A stretch of 64,000 nucleotides of DNA from Ruegeria sp. PrR005 (GCF_010500245.1 NZ_JAAGOX010000057.1:1-64000); one strand, 5' to 3'. Numbered from the stretch's first letter, positions 41,425 through 51,036 are shown. Notes: generated from the letters alone by a model not told the origin. Translations and numbers: made by a program.

Positions 41425-42921
41425 ATGACCAAACCCCTTCCCGAGGTGACCCCGAACACCTGGAGCTTTCTGCGTGACGCGATGATCCGGCCCACCGGGT
41501 TCCGCGAATATGACGCGCGCTGGAAATACCCCGAAGAGATCAACCTGCCGGGCATGACCGCGCTGGGCCTGGGCCTGGGCACCCAGATGCACCGTCGCGG
41601 CATCGCGCCGGTGATCGCGGTAGGCAACGACTATCGCGACTATTCGCTGGCGATAAAAAACGCGCTGATCCTGGGCCTGATGCAGGCCGGCATTCAGGTC
41701 AAGGACATTGGCCCCGCCCTGTCACCGATGGCCTATTTCGCCCAGTTCCACCTGGATGTGCCCGCCGTGGCGATGGTGACCGCCAGCCACAACCCCAATG
41801 GCTGGACCGGGGTCAAGATGGGCTTTGACCGGCCGCTGACCCATGGCCCCGACGAGATGGCCGAACTGCGCGACATCGTGCTGAACGGTGAAGGCGTGGC
41901 GCGCCCGGGCGGGTCCTATGAATTCGTGGACGGTGTCAAGGAAGCCTATATCGACGATCTGGTCGGCGATTTCCGCATGTCGCGCCCGCTCAAGGTGGTC
42001 TGCGCCACCGGCAACGGCACGGCCTCGTCCTTTGCGCCCGAGATCTTCGCCCGCATGGGGGTCGAGATCGTGCCGAGCCACAACGAGCTGGACTATACTT
42101 TCCCGCACTACAACCCGAACCCAGAAGCCATGGAAATGCTGCATGACATGGCCGACACGGTCAAAGCCAGCGGCGCCGATTTTGCGCTGGGTTTTGACGG
42201 CGATGGCGACCGCTGCGGCGTGGTGGATGACGAGGGCGAGGAGATCTTTGCCGACAAGGTGGGCGTGATCATGGCGCGGGACCTGTCGAAACTCTATCCC
42301 GGCTCGACGTTCGTGGCGGATGTGAAATCGACCGGCCTGTTTGCCGCCGATCCCGAGTTGCGCAAACATGGCGCCAAGGCCGATTACTGGAAGACCGGCC
42401 ACAGCCACATGAAACGCCGGGTCAAGGAGATTGGCGCGCTGGCAGGGTTCGAGAAATCCGGTCACTACTTTCTGGCCGAACCGATCGGGCGCGGCTATGA
42501 CTGCGGCATGCGGGTGGCGGTCGAGATCTGCAAGCTGATGGACCGTAACCCGGACATGTCCATGTCGGACCTGCGCAAGGCGCTGCCGCGCACCTGGTCG
42601 ACGCCCACCATGTCGCCCTATGCCTCCGACACCGAGAAATACGCGATCCTGGAGCGGCTGGTGGAAAAACTGGTGGCAAAACACGCCGCTGGCGACAGCT
42701 TTGCCGGTCGCGCGATCAAGGAAGTGGTCACCGTCAACGGCGCCCGTGTCATCCTCGACAACGGCTCCTGGGGGCTGGTGCGCGCCTCGTCGAACACGCC
42801 GAACCTGGTGGTGGTCTGCGAAAGCAGCGAAAGCGAAGCCGAGATGCGCGCCATCTTTGCCGAGATCGACGCGGTGATCCGCACCGAGCCGGGCGTGGGC
42901 GACTACGACCAGACGATCTGA
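41425..42921 (+). CDS. Phosphomannomutase/phosphoglucomutase
   Basis: A 498-residue alpha-D-phosphohexomutase. The phosphoserine loop is VTASHNPNGWTG, the metal loop GFDGDGDRCGV, the sugar-binding loop FEKSGHYFLAE and the phosphate-binding loop RASSNTPNL. It interconverts hexose 1- and 6-phosphates, supplying sugar nucleotides for surface polysaccharides, which suits its place behind kdsA. Specificity for mannose or glucose cannot be told from the sequence. The ATG at 41425 starts 19 bases after kdsA. Confidence 0.93.
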   Translation: MTKPLPEVTPNTWSFLRDAMIRPTGFREYDARWKYPEEINLPGMTALGLGLGTQMHRRGIAPVIAVGNDYRDYSLAIKNALILGLMQAGIQVKDIGPALSPMAYFAQFHLDVPAVAMVTASHNPNGWTGVKMGFDRPLTHGPDEMAELRDIVLNGEGVARPGGSYEFVDGVKEAYIDDLVGDFRMSRPLKVVCATGNGTASSFAPEIFARMGVEIVPSHNELDYTFPHYNPNPEAMEMLHDMADTVKASGADFALGFDGDGDRCGVVDDEGEEIFADKVGVIMARDLSKLYPGSTFVADVKSTGLFAADPELRKHGAKADYWKTGHSHMKRRVKEIGALAGFEKSGHYFLAEPIGRGYDCGMRVAVEICKLMDRNPDMSMSDLRKALPRTWSTPTMSPYASDTEKYAILERLVEKLVAKHAAGDSFAGRAIKEVVTVNGARVILDNGSWGLVRASSNTPNLVVVCESSESEAEMRAIFAEIDAVIRTEPGVGDYDQTI

Positions 42922-42931
42922 CTCACAGGCA

Positions 42932-43062
42932 GGGGGCGCTCCCGCCCCCTCGCCCCTCTCTGACGAGAGGTCCGAGGCGTTGGGCCGGGCCGCGCCTGCG
43001 GCGCGGTGATCTTTTGCGAGGCGCTGCCTCGCGCTCCGGAGTATTTGCAACCAGAAAGAAGC
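42932..43062 (+). repeat. Dispersed intergenic element, long mosaic copy
   Basis: Starts with GGGGGCGCTCCCGCCCCC, then CTCTCTGACGAGAG, GCGTTGGGCCGGGC, hairpin CGCGCC-TGC-GGCGCG, a GAGGCG-CTGC-CTCGCG dyad and ends CCGGAGTATTT-N4-ACCAGAAAGAAGC. It shares both the usual core and the GGGGCGCTCCCGCCC and CGTTGGGCCGGGC blocks of the nested repeat at 60000. It lies between the convergent phosphohexomutase and AsmA genes. Confidence 0.7.
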
Positions 43063-43129
43063 CGCGACCGGTTCTGCCTTTCGGTCCCCCCAAATCTTCG
43101 GTGTGCCGCAGTTTACGGGCGGAGCCTGT

Positions 43130-45064
43130 CTAGTTCTTACCCAGGAGCTTGAGCAAACCTTTGGTTGCCTCCTGTTGCAGCCGGTCCTTGATCAGGTCTT
43201 CGACATCCTGCCCCGGCTGGATCTCGGTATCGAGTTCCTCTCCAAGCTTGCGCCGCAGCTCATCCTTGGCCTTTTCTTCGACCTGCTCCGCATTGACGCC
43301 CGTGGCCTTTTCGATGACCTGGGTCAGATCGGGGCGTATGGCCGGGTTTGCCCAAGGCCCGACGATCCGCACTGGCACCGCCAGCCCCTGGCCCGCGTTG
43401 GCACGCAGCGCGACCGGGGTGAAGAGATAGTCGATGTCCCGGGCACCGAGGCCCACCCGGCCCTCGCCATTGGCCTTGTAATTATCGAGCAACATCAGCA
43501 GGTCACCGTTGAACAGGTTGCCCTTTTCGATCTTGTAGCTGGCGGTAAGGCTGTTGAACACCGTCGTGCCGCCGCCGCCCGCGCCGCGCCCCATCAGGTT
43601 GTCGAGATCGATGCCCGAGATTACGCCCTGCCCCATTTGCAGACCGCCCTCGCCGGACAAGGAGCGCATCAGCGCATCCTCGCTGTTGCCGACGGCCAGA
43701 AACTTGAGCGTGCCCGATGCCGGCCCCGCGAGCCGCTGAACACCGGCGAGGGTGGACAGCGCGTCGCGCATCTCGACCGCATCGGCGCGAATGTCTCCCG
43801 CTACCGACAGTCCGTTGCGGTTGTTGGCGACCAGCTGTCCGGTGATCTGGCCGGAGAACAAGGAGACCGGCTGCATCGCCAGCACGGCTCGGCGCTGATC
43901 CAGCGAAACAGTCAGATCGCTTGGTCCCAGGTTCAGCCCCGGAAGCGCAATCGACTGTGCAACCAGCCTGACCGAACCGTTGGCCAGAGCCAGCGGCGAG
44001 GCGTCGATGGGAACCGTGGACCATCCGCCTGCACCGGATGCCGCGCCGCTGCTGGCCCCGGTCGTGGAAAGGCCGGTGAGGTCCAGAGCGCCCGCCGCAA
44101 GCTTTGCGGTCACCTGCGGCGGATTGGCCACGGTAATGTCCGCAGCGCCAGTCAGGCGGTTGCCGTCGATATCCATTGCCAATTCTCGCAGCGCAAGCTG
44201 ACCGTTGGCGGTATAGGTGATCTGGGCGCTGACATCGGCCTTTTGCCCCAACCCACGCGGCAGGGTGATCCCGGACTGGCCGAAGGCCGCCAGCATTTGG
44301 GCGCTGTCCGTTGTGGACAGGCTGGCCTTGCCCGACATGTCGCCGCTGAGTGCGGCGTGACCGTCAAAGGCGATCTGGGTACCGGGGGCGCTCATCTGCA
44401 TCTGCAAGGCGGCGACACGGCCCGCGGAGAAGGCCGGCAGATCCGGCAAGGTGAGATCGACGTCAATCGCATCGACGCCAAGCGGCAGCCTCGCCTGCAA
44501 CCGCAGCGGCGCATCGGGAGAAGGCCAGGCGGCGGTGATGTCCACATTGGCAAAGTCGAGCCTGGTTTGGGCCTCTTCGATCAGAATCAGGCGGGCGTTT
44601 TTCAGCTCCAGCCTGTCGAGAGTGATCAGCCGCGCTTTCTGGGCTGGCAGGGCGGTTCCGGTCTGGGGCGGCTGGTCGCCTTCAGGGGTAAAGGCCCAGT
44701 TGACCCTGCCCTGAGAGCTTTCGAGCCGCAACAGCGGGTCCTCGGCCACGATTCCGGTGATGCGGACATCTCCGGCCAGCAGCGCCGGTGCGTTCACGCC
44801 GATGGCCAGGCTGCTTGCCGTCAGCATCGGTTGATCGCCGGCCCAGGGCGCATTTCCCAGCACGACAGGCCCGGTTTCAACCCCCAAAACCGGCCAGAAT
44901 GTGAGGCGGACATCACCGCTGAAGCTGAGTTCCCGGCCTGTTTGTGCCCTGATCTGATCTGCCGCGAGACGCGCAAGCTTGTCCCCCGGCAGCAAGAGGA
45001 TAGCCCCGACCAGCGCGACCGCTGCCAGGATCAGTGTGATGGCAATGCGCACCAGCCACTTCAT
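43130..45064 (-). CDS. AsmA-family protein
   Basis: A 644-residue protein with an N-terminal membrane anchor ([20 protein letters not shown]) followed by the AsmA-like repeating beta-rich region ([20 protein letters not shown], and [19 protein letters not shown]-like strands) and the C-terminal AsmA domain. AsmA-like proteins span the periplasm and are implicated in lipid transport to the outer membrane. The ATG at 45064 begins just before the anchor. It is divergent from rimO. Confidence 0.88.
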   Translation of the reverse strand: MKWLVRIAITLILAAVALVGAILLLPGDKLARLAADQIRAQTGRELSFSGDVRLTFWPVLGVETGPVVLGNAPWAGDQPMLTASSLAIGVNAPALLAGDVRITGIVAEDPLLRLESSQGRVNWAFTPEGDQPPQTGTALPAQKARLITLDRLELKNARLILIEEAQTRLDFANVDITAAWPSPDAPLRLQARLPLGVDAIDVDLTLPDLPAFSAGRVAALQMQMSAPGTQIAFDGHAALSGDMSGKASLSTTDSAQMLAAFGQSGITLPRGLGQKADVSAQITYTANGQLALRELAMDIDGNRLTGAADITVANPPQVTAKLAAGALDLTGLSTTGASSGAASGAGGWSTVPIDASPLALANGSVRLVAQSIALPGLNLGPSDLTVSLDQRRAVLAMQPVSLFSGQITGQLVANNRNGLSVAGDIRADAVEMRDALSTLAGVQRLAGPASGTLKFLAVGNSEDALMRSLSGEGGLQMGQGVISGIDLDNLMGRGAGGGGTTVFNSLTASYKIEKGNLFNGDLLMLLDNYKANGEGRVGLGARDIDYLFTPVALRANAGQGLAVPVRIVGPWANPAIRPDLTQVIEKATGVNAEQVEEKAKDELRRKLGEELDTEIQPGQDVEDLIKDRLQQEATKGLLKLLGKN

Positions 45065-45151
45065 GTGCCTGCTCCCGTATTCATCTGTGCCTCGATATGG
45101 CAAACGGACCCCGGTTGGACAATATTTGCAAGGAGAAGAGTTCCCCTCTAT

Positions 45152-46552
45152 ATGCGCGCCATGAGCACAAACCCACCGAACCTGCGGCCCGACCTGGCGC
45201 CTGCCGCCCGCCTTACCGATACGACCCGTCCCGGCCAGCCGACAATCGGCATGGTCTCGTTGGGTTGCCCCAAGGCATTGGTCGACAGCGAGCGTATCCT
45301 GACCCGACTTAGGGCCGAAGGATATGGCATTTCTCCGGACTATGCGGGTGCGGATGCCGTGATTGTGAATACCTGCGGGTTTCTGGACAGCGCCAAGGCC
45401 GAAAGCCTGGAAGCGATCGGCGAGGCGCTGAAAGAAAACGGCAAGGTGATCGTGACCGGCTGCCTGGGCGCCGAGCCGGAATACATCACGGGCGTACATC
45501 CCAAGGTTCTGGCCGTCACCGGGCCGCATCAATACGAACAGGTGCTGGACGCGGTGCACGGGGCGGTGCCGCCCGATCCTGATCCGTTTGTCGACCTTCT
45601 GCCGACCTCGGGCATCAAGCTGACACCCCGGCACTATAGCTATGTAAAGATTTCAGAGGGCTGCAATCACAAGTGCAAGTTCTGCATCATCCCGGACATG
45701 CGCGGGAAACTTGCAAGCCGGCCGGCACACGCGGTACTTCGAGAGGCGGAAAAACTTGTGGATAACGGTGTGCGTGAACTCCTGATTATCTCACAGGACA
45801 CAAGTGCTTATGGGCTCGACCGAAAGTATGATGTGAACCTGTGGAAAAACCAGGAGGTGCGCAGCCATATCACCGATCTAGCACGCGAGTTGGGGCAACT
45901 CGACGCGTGGGTGCGGCTGCATTACGTCTATCCCTATCCCCATGTGCGGGACCTGATTCCCTTAATGGCCGAATCAGCCTCCAACCTGTTGCCATACCTC
46001 GATATTCCGTTCCAGCACGCGCATCCTGACACGCTGCGGCGCATGTCCCGCCCCGCCGCCGCCGCAAGGACACTGGACGAGATCGCAGCCTGGCGGGCCG
46101 TCTGCCCCGATATCACCCTGCGGTCCACATTTATCGTCGGCTATCCCGGTGAAACCGAAGAGGAATTCCAGACACTGCTGGATTGGATGGACGAGGCACA
46201 ACTCGATCGCGTGGGATGCTTCCAATACGAAAACGTGGCCGGTGCCCGCTCGAACGACCTGCCCGATCACGTGCCCGAAGAGGTCAAGCAGGACCGCTGG
46301 GACAGGTTCATGGAAAAAGCGCAGGCAATTTCCGAGGCCAAGCTGGCGGCCAAGGTCGGCCGGACCATGCAGGTGATCGTGGACGAGGTCGACGACGAGG
46401 CCGCCACCTGCCGCACCCAGGCGGATGCGCCCGAGATCGACGGAAACCTGTTCATCGACGAAGATTTCGAAGGGCTGAAACCCGGCGACATCGTAACCGT
46501 GGAAGTTGAAGAAGCCGGAGAATACGACCTGTGGGGGCGGCTGACCGTTTGA
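45152..46552 (+). CDS. rimO: Ribosomal protein S12 methylthiotransferase
   Basis: A 466-residue radical SAM methylthiotransferase. The N-terminal UPF0004 domain has cysteines in [23 protein letters not shown] and VTGCLGAEP; the radical SAM cluster is [17 protein letters not shown]; a TRAM domain closes the protein (residues about 395-466). It methylthiolates an aspartate of S12 using two iron-sulfur clusters. Two ATGs are possible, 45152 and 45161; AGGAG at 45131-45135 is rather far from both. The frame continues open far upstream across the AsmA gene, which I take as chance. Confidence 0.95.
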   Translation: MRAMSTNPPNLRPDLAPAARLTDTTRPGQPTIGMVSLGCPKALVDSERILTRLRAEGYGISPDYAGADAVIVNTCGFLDSAKAESLEAIGEALKENGKVIVTGCLGAEPEYITGVHPKVLAVTGPHQYEQVLDAVHGAVPPDPDPFVDLLPTSGIKLTPRHYSYVKISEGCNHKCKFCIIPDMRGKLASRPAHAVLREAEKLVDNGVRELLIISQDTSAYGLDRKYDVNLWKNQEVRSHITDLARELGQLDAWVRLHYVYPYPHVRDLIPLMAESASNLLPYLDIPFQHAHPDTLRRMSRPAAAARTLDEIAAWRAVCPDITLRSTFIVGYPGETEEEFQTLLDWMDEAQLDRVGCFQYENVAGARSNDLPDHVPEEVKQDRWDRFMEKAQAISEAKLAAKVGRTMQVIVDEVDDEAATCRTQADAPEIDGNLFIDEDFEGLKPGDIVTVEVEEAGEYDLWGRLTV

Positions 46553-46574
46553 GCGGCCGCTGCATCGGTTCGGC

Positions 46575-46596
46575 AAAAGGCAATCACTGCCCTTTT
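46575..46596 (+). terminator. Likely rimO terminator
   Basis: Stem AAAAGGC / GCCCTTTT (one bulged base) ending in a T-run, 22 bases after the rimO stop. Confidence 0.55.
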
Positions 46597-46651
46597 CACG
46601 GCCGCAGGACGCGCTAAGCTGTCAGCGGATCGCAGCCAACAGGAGAGCCAG

Positions 46652-46894
46652 ATGTCCGACGCGCCGCATATTGCGCAAAAAGCCCCCTTTCCGGTCGAAG
46701 TGACAGAGGGAAAGACCTATTTCTGGTGTGCCTGCGGCAAGTCGCAAAAGCAGCCGTTCTGCGACGGGTCACACAAGGGGTCCGAGTTCTCGCCGGTGAA
46801 ATACACCGCCGAGGCCGACAAAAAGGTGTTCTTTTGCGGATGCAAGCATTCGGACAAGGCCCCGCTGTGCGACGGCAGCCACAAAAGCCTGTAA
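46652..46894 (+). CDS. Double CDGSH iron-sulfur domain protein
   Basis: An 80-residue protein with two copies of the CDGSH signature: WCACGKSQKQPFCDGSHKG and FCGCKHSDKAPLCDGSHKS, each with the three Cys and one His that bind a [2Fe-2S] cluster. Small bacterial CDGSH proteins bind redox-active clusters; a specific partner is not evident. GGAGAG precedes the ATG. Its stop directly abuts the stop of the convergent DUF6455 gene. Confidence 0.93.
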   Translation: MSDAPHIAQKAPFPVEVTEGKTYFWCACGKSQKQPFCDGSHKGSEFSPVKYTAEADKKVFFCGCKHSDKAPLCDGSHKSL

Positions 46895-47152
46895 TCAGCG
46901 CAGGCGGTTCAGCAGGTCGGCATTGACGCAGAATTCAGGCGCGGTCCGCGCACTGCAATTCTGCGTGGCCAGCCAGTGCTGGCATTTCTCGCTGCAATCG
47001 GCGGCACGGCACCGGGTCACAACCTCGGCATAGTCGTTTTCCGTTACCTTGCCCTGCACCATGGCCTCAGTGAAACTGATGCCCATTGACCGCGCAACCG
47101 AGCGGGTCAACCAGAAATGTCGTTCGATATCGCCCAGGGGTATTTGTGGCAT
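46895..47152 (-). CDS. DUF6455-type Cys-rich protein, first of a pair
   Basis: An 85-residue cytoplasmic-looking protein. Four cysteines stand in the pattern C-x4-C-x3-C (RCRAADCSEKCQHWLATQ) and PEFCVNADLLNRL, which is shared with its neighbour at 47175. This suggests a metal or iron-sulfur site. Function is unknown. The ATG at 47152 follows GGGAG. It lies 22 bases downstream of the second copy on the same strand. Confidence 0.75.
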   Translation of the reverse strand: MPQIPLGDIERHFWLTRSVARSMGISFTEAMVQGKVTENDYAEVVTRCRAADCSEKCQHWLATQNCSARTAPEFCVNADLLNRLR

Positions 47153-47174
47153 CGGAGGCTCCCTCAACGATGGG

Positions 47175-47426
47175 TTATGGCTGCAACCGGCCAAGCAGGT
47201 CGCGGTTGCGGCAGTATTCGGGTGTCTGCAAGGCCCGTTCGCGCGAGGCCAGCCAGCCGGTGCAGTGTTCCGGATTACTGCATTGGGTGCAGGACAGGAC
47301 CGCGTCGGTGATCTGGTCGATGCTCAGCTTTCCCTGAATCGCGGCCTCTTGCAGGTCATGCCCCAAGGTACTGGCCATGCTATCGAATAGCTGGGCGTGG
47401 TGCTTCAGGATTTCACGGTCGGCCAT
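47175..47426 (-). CDS. DUF6455-type Cys-rich protein, second of a pair
   Basis: An 83-residue paralogue of the 46895 gene: it shares a helical N-terminus with DLQEAAIQGKLSIDQITDAV and the cluster SCTQCSNPEHCTGWLASR ... PEYCRNRDLLGRL. The Cys spacing is the same at the second half and slightly different at the first (C-x2-C-x4-C). Tandem duplication is the simplest origin. Confidence 0.75.
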   Translation of the reverse strand: MADREILKHHAQLFDSMASTLGHDLQEAAIQGKLSIDQITDAVLSCTQCSNPEHCTGWLASRERALQTPEYCRNRDLLGRLQP

Positions 47427-47500
47427 GTCAACCTCGACAGTTCGGGCGTTTCAATAAAACGACCCTAACTTGGGAAACGGCAGGCATGCCTTGACTCAGG

Positions 47501-47869
47501 TCAAGATGCGATTCCGAGGTGATCGAGATAGGCCCGGGTTGCGTCCTGGACCCTGCGGAAGCGGTCGCCGCCCAGTTTCTTGCCACCGTACCAGCGGGTT
47601 ACAACGATCACATGATCCGTCAACCCGGCCCGTTCCATCATCCGCAGAATGACCATGGCCGCGCCGGTTTCACCGTCGTCGGCCTTGAGCGCCCCTGTGG
47701 GCAGCATGGCCGCCCAGGTGTTATGGGTGGCCTTGGCATAGGCCCGGTCCGATTTCAGCGCCGCCAGAACGGTGTCGACCTCTTCCCGGCTGTGAACGGG
47801 TGCGCCGCTGACCGCGTATTTCGATCCTCGATCGGTCAGCACCACACCCAGCCGGGTCGGGTCACTCAT
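47501..47869 (-). CDS. IMPACT/YigZ-family protein
   Basis: A 122-residue protein equal to the N-terminal UPF0029 (IMPACT) domain: ATHNTWAAMLP, DDGETGAAMVILRMM, VIVVTRWYGGKKLGGDRF. It lacks the C-terminal domain of YigZ (about 200 residues). The family may act in translation control or RNA-related chemistry; the bacterial role is unclear. Its ATG overlaps the stop of the M48 lipoprotein gene by four bases. Confidence 0.85.
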   Translation of the reverse strand: MSDPTRLGVVLTDRGSKYAVSGAPVHSREEVDTVLAALKSDRAYAKATHNTWAAMLPTGALKADDGETGAAMVILRMMERAGLTDHVIVVTRWYGGKKLGGDRFRRVQDATRAYLDHLGIAS

Positions 47870-48579
47870 TGGACAAGACCCAGATTGGCCGCCGTCCGCT
47901 GCACCACCTGGATGCGCGAGGCATTCGGCGGATGCGTTCCAAGGAAGCGGTCGCCCGGATCGGGAATACGCGAGAAGAAATGTGCCCCGATCAAGGGGTT
48001 ATACCCCGCACGATAGGTAATCAGCGTGCCCAGCTCATCGGCTTCCAGCTCGTAATCCTTGGAATAGGTGCGCGATCCGACCAGGGCGCCGACCTGGGTC
48101 GCGGCGTCGATGGCCGAGGCATTGCCACCGGTCAGACCGGCCAACCCGGCAAACACGATGGCCCCAGCGGCCGCGTTCGCCTGTTGCCGGGCCAGGTGAC
48201 CGCGAATGTGATGGGCCGCCTCGTGCCCCATGACAAAGGCCAGCTCGTCCGGATTGCGGGCGCTGTTGATCATGGCGCGGGTAAAGATGATCACCGGGCG
48301 GCCATCCTTGTCCACGGTCTGATAGGCGTTCACCGGCGCGCGCGGGTTGGGATCGACCTCGATCTGGAAATCGCAGCGCATACCACTGGTGCGGCGCTGG
48401 CATTCGTTCACCGCCACCGGTCGCAGGCTGGCGCTGACCCGCGAAAACGCCGCCTGTGCGCTGGCGGGGCTCATCGCCGGGCCGCTGGGCACAGGGGCCA
48501 GGGGAACCGGTGCCGACGTTGGGGCCGGCGCGTCGCAAGCCGACAGAACCAAAGCAATCAAAAGCAGGAGCCGACGCAT
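47866..48579 (-). CDS. M48-family metalloprotease lipoprotein
   Basis: A 237-residue lipoprotein: signal peptide with lipobox LVLSAC, then a Pro/Ala-rich linker, then the zinc site GHEAAHHIRGHLARQ and a downstream Glu in YELEADELGTLITYRAGY (third ligand). This is the BepA/LoiP type that works in envelope quality control. The start at 48579 gives the lipoprotein signal. Its stop is coupled to the IMPACT gene. Confidence 0.9.
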   Translation of the reverse strand: MRRLLLLIALVLSACDAPAPTSAPVPLAPVPSGPAMSPASAQAAFSRVSASLRPVAVNECQRRTSGMRCDFQIEVDPNPRAPVNAYQTVDKDGRPVIIFTRAMINSARNPDELAFVMGHEAAHHIRGHLARQQANAAAGAIVFAGLAGLTGGNASAIDAATQVGALVGSRTYSKDYELEADELGTLITYRAGYNPLIGAHFFSRIPDPGDRFLGTHPPNASRIQVVQRTAANLGLVQ

Positions 48580-48693
48580 GTACAACCTCGTTAAAGTCCG
48601 TCAGGGACAGATTTAAACCTTGTCGCGCGAAGCTTCCAGCCTTGCCGCTGCTGACCGCTTGCAATGGCGGCAGTCCGCCGCCACTCTGGCCTT

Positions 48694-48939
48694 ATGTTTA
48701 CCATCGAACACGAATTCGACTCGACCGTGATCACCCTTGTCGACGAGGGTGAAACGCCCTTGCTTGAGGACGTCGTGATCAACTCCTTTGCGGAATGCGT
48801 CACGCTGGAACAATACGACCCGCGCACCGATGCTATGCAAAAGATCACCCTGTCGCCCGAACAATTGCGCGATCTGGCCGCCGCACTGGACCTGCCCGAG
48901 GGGGTCTATCAATTGCGCGAGGTTCCCCCGGGCGGCTAA
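48694..48939 (+). CDS. Small conserved-looking hypothetical protein
   Basis: An 81-residue acidic product (MFTIEHEFDSTVITLVDEGE...) with no membrane segment. I do not recognise a family beyond its resemblance to small Rhodobacterales hypothetical proteins. An ATG at 48664 would add 10 residues; neither start has a clear ribosome-binding site. Its 3' end overlaps the convergent DUF167 gene by four bases. Confidence 0.6.
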   Translation: MFTIEHEFDSTVITLVDEGETPLLEDVVINSFAECVTLEQYDPRTDAMQKITLSPEQLRDLAAALDLPEGVYQLREVPPGG

Positions 48940-49214
48940 GCCCTTGTAAATACAAATGTCTTGTCCCGTGCAGTATGACCGCGGCGAAGCTGTAAGCGGC
49001 TCGGCGCCACGCCCATGGCGCGCGCCAGTAACTGTCGCACGGCCTCGTTGGCCTTGCCGTTTTCGGGCGGCGCCGTGACCGTGATCCGCAAACCGCCATC
49101 ATCCTCGGTCAAGCTGTCCCGCGCCGCCTTGGGCGTGACGCGCACGGTGATCTCAGCGTTCTCTTGCGCGAGATGGGACAGGTCCGGCAGGGATTTGACT
49201 TTGGGTTTGGCCAT
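48936..49214 (-). CDS. DUF167 (YggU-family) protein
   Basis: A 92-residue protein with the typical DUF167 pattern: VRVTPKAARDSL, ITVTAPPENGKANEAVRQLL, and LQLRRGHTARDKTFV. The family fold is known (YggU), function is not. It is followed downstream by a convergent small gene, and a small lipoprotein gene lies upstream on the same strand. Confidence 0.92.
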   Translation of the reverse strand: MAKPKVKSLPDLSHLAQENAEITVRVTPKAARDSLTEDDGGLRITVTAPPENGKANEAVRQLLARAMGVAPSRLQLRRGHTARDKTFVFTRA

Positions 49215-49262
49215 ACCCGGTTCTTACACCGTCTGGCTAAAAACCCCAAAGCCGGGAACGCA

Positions 49263-49463
49263 TCAGAACCACTCTTCGCCCCGCGGTCCCAGATAGTAGG
49301 CTTTAGAAGCCGCTCTTGCCGTGCTGTCCCTTGGGGCGACTGGCGGGGCGAGGTTGCCCGGAAGCGGTTCAATCGTCTGGGGCGCCCCGGCGGGGGGATT
49401 TGGCGCGATTGTACAGGTAACCAGACTGCCCAATGTCAACAAGATCGGAACAAGCGGTTTCAT
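49263..49463 (-). CDS. Small lipoprotein
   Basis: A 66-residue product with a lipoprotein signal (MKPLVPILLTLGSLVTC, lipidated Cys expected at 17) and a short Pro-rich mature part (IAPNPPAGAPQTIEPLPGN). GGAGG lies 6 bases before the ATG, which makes it convincing despite its size. Function is unknown. Confidence 0.7.
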   Translation of the reverse strand: MKPLVPILLTLGSLVTCTIAPNPPAGAPQTIEPLPGNLAPPVAPRDSTARAASKAYYLGPRGEEWF

Positions 49464-49611
49464 AAGAGCCTCCTGCGATTACAGCCATCATGTTAACACC
49501 CCGTCGCGACAGAACACCGCCGAATGCGGGACTTCACGCAGGATTTACCCTTGAAACTCGGGCTTCGGTGTCCGAGATACGAAAGGGTCAATATGTGAAA
49601 AGGATTTACAT

Positions 49612-50190
49612 ATGCCGCCGCGCAACGACGCCGCCCTCGATTTCCTGCTGAACCGCCGGTCCCGCCCGGCCAAGACCTTGACCGCGCCGGGGCCCTCTCG
49701 CACCGAACTATTGCCGATCCTGACCGCCGCGGCGCGCAGCCCCGACCATGGCAAGCTGGAACCTTGGCGGTTTATCGTTCTGGAACAAGGCGCTATGCTG
49801 CGCTTGGCCGAGCTGGCCGAACGACGCGGCCGGGACCTGGCGAAGTCTGACGAGGACGTGGTCAAGGGGCGGGCGCAGTTCGATCAGGGCGTCCTTGCTG
49901 TGGCCGTGATCGAGGTGCAGAAGGACAGCCCCAAGATCCCGGCGCTGGAGCAGACCTATTCCACAGGGGCCGTGTGCCTTGCCTTGTTGAACGCGGCGCT
50001 GGCTTCGGGCTGGGGTGCCAACTGGCTCACCGGCTGGGTGGCGCATGACCCGGTGTTCTGTACCGAAGGTCTGGGGCTGGTCGAGCATGAGCGGGTGGCG
50101 GGGTTCATTCACATCGCGACCGAAACCAGCGCTCCGCCAGACCGGCCGCGCCCCGATCTGGACGCTATCACAAGCTGGGTTTCGGAATGA
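49612..50190 (+). CDS. YdjA-like nitroreductase-family protein
   Basis: A 192-residue FMN-dependent nitroreductase-family enzyme. The FMN-binding N-terminus is FLLNRRSRPAKTL, then ILTAAARSPDHGKLEPWRFI (as in YdjA, 183 residues) and GVGANWLTGW-like (SGWGANWLTGWVAHDP). The substrate is unknown. GAAAAGGA precedes the ATG. Its stop overlaps the start of the EI24-domain gene by four bases. Confidence 0.88.
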   Translation: MPPRNDAALDFLLNRRSRPAKTLTAPGPSRTELLPILTAAARSPDHGKLEPWRFIVLEQGAMLRLAELAERRGRDLAKSDEDVVKGRAQFDQGVLAVAVIEVQKDSPKIPALEQTYSTGAVCLALLNAALASGWGANWLTGWVAHDPVFCTEGLGLVEHERVAGFIHIATETSAPPDRPRPDLDAITSWVSE

Positions 50191-50882
50191 TCATCCTCAA
50201 TTCCTTTTTGCTGGCCCTGGGCCAGATCGGTGATACGCGCTTTCGCAAGGTTCTGATGCTTGGCGTCGGCTTGACCTTTGCCCTTCTGGTCGCCGTCTAT
50301 GCCGGTTTTTTATGGCTTATCAATGCCTTGGTCGGCCCCGAGGTGACCTTGCCCGTGCTGGGCGAGGTCACTTGGGTGGGCGGCTTGCTGAGCGTTTCAT
50401 CGCTGATCTTCATGATGGTCCTGTCGGTGTTCCTGATGGTTCCTGTGGCCTCGGCGATTACCTCGATGTTTTTGGACGAGGTGGCGCAAGCTGTTGAAGA
50501 CAAACACTATCCCGGACTGCCGCCGGTGGCCAAAGTGCCGTTTGGCGATGCGCTGAAGGACACGGTCAACTTTCTGGGCGTGCTGATCACGGCGAACCTG
50601 CTGGCCTTTATCCTCTATGCGTTCCTGGCGCCCTTTGCGCTCTTCATCTTCTGGGGTCTGAACGGATTTCTGCTGGGACGAGAATACTTTACCCTGGCCG
50701 CGATGCGCCGGGTCGGGCGTGAGGGCGCACGCAAGCTCCGCTCGCAGCACATGGTGACGATCTGGGCGGCAGGCATTCTGATGGCAGTGCCCTTGTCGGT
50801 TCCATTGGTGAACCTGCTCATCCCGATCCTGGGGGCGGCCACGTTTACGCATATCTTTCACGCGGTGACAGCCGAGCGCTGA
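50187..50882 (+). CDS. EI24-domain (CysZ-like) membrane protein
   Basis: A 231-residue membrane protein with the EI24/CysZ layout: segments at residues 24-48 (VGLTFALLVAVYAGFLWLIN), 60-90, 128-160 and 190-215, and the conserved LGREYFTLAAMRRV stretch. CysZ imports sulfate; other members are uncharacterised. No cysteine-synthesis genes adjoin. It is translationally coupled to the nitroreductase gene. Confidence 0.85.
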   Translation: MIILNSFLLALGQIGDTRFRKVLMLGVGLTFALLVAVYAGFLWLINALVGPEVTLPVLGEVTWVGGLLSVSSLIFMMVLSVFLMVPVASAITSMFLDEVAQAVEDKHYPGLPPVAKVPFGDALKDTVNFLGVLITANLLAFILYAFLAPFALFIFWGLNGFLLGREYFTLAAMRRVGREGARKLRSQHMVTIWAAGILMAVPLSVPLVNLLIPILGAATFTHIFHAVTAER

Positions 50883-50912
50883 CCAAACCGCCCGGTCCGG
50901 TCAGTACGTCGA

Positions 50913-50960
50913 ATTGACCGTTTTGTACCGGCTCGGACCGGGGGATTGACCGTTTTGTAC
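50913..50960. repeat. Two copies of a 16-bp direct repeat
   Basis: ATTGACCGTTTTGTAC occurs at 50913-50928 and 50945-50960, 32 bp apart, separated by a GC-rich spacer. Both lie in the 154-bp gap between the convergent EI24 and RTX protease genes. No open frame or third copy is seen. Confidence 0.7.
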
Positions 50961-51036
50961 AGCCGCCCGGGCCGATGTCGAGGGGCGCCAAGGGTGCGCC
51001 AGCACCCGCCCCCCGACCCCAATCCGGCCCGGATGA

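Noticed and set aside
43103-45151. A 1149-codon plus-strand frame running through the AsmA gene into rimO
   Set aside because: The first 680 or so codons are the reverse shadow of the AsmA gene, with Gly/Gln/Arg-rich nonsense sequence; conserved RimO residues begin only near 45152.
50883-51036. A CRISPR-like pair of direct repeats
   Set aside because: Only two 16-bp copies with a 16-bp gap, no array and no cas genes; reported instead as a simple direct repeat.
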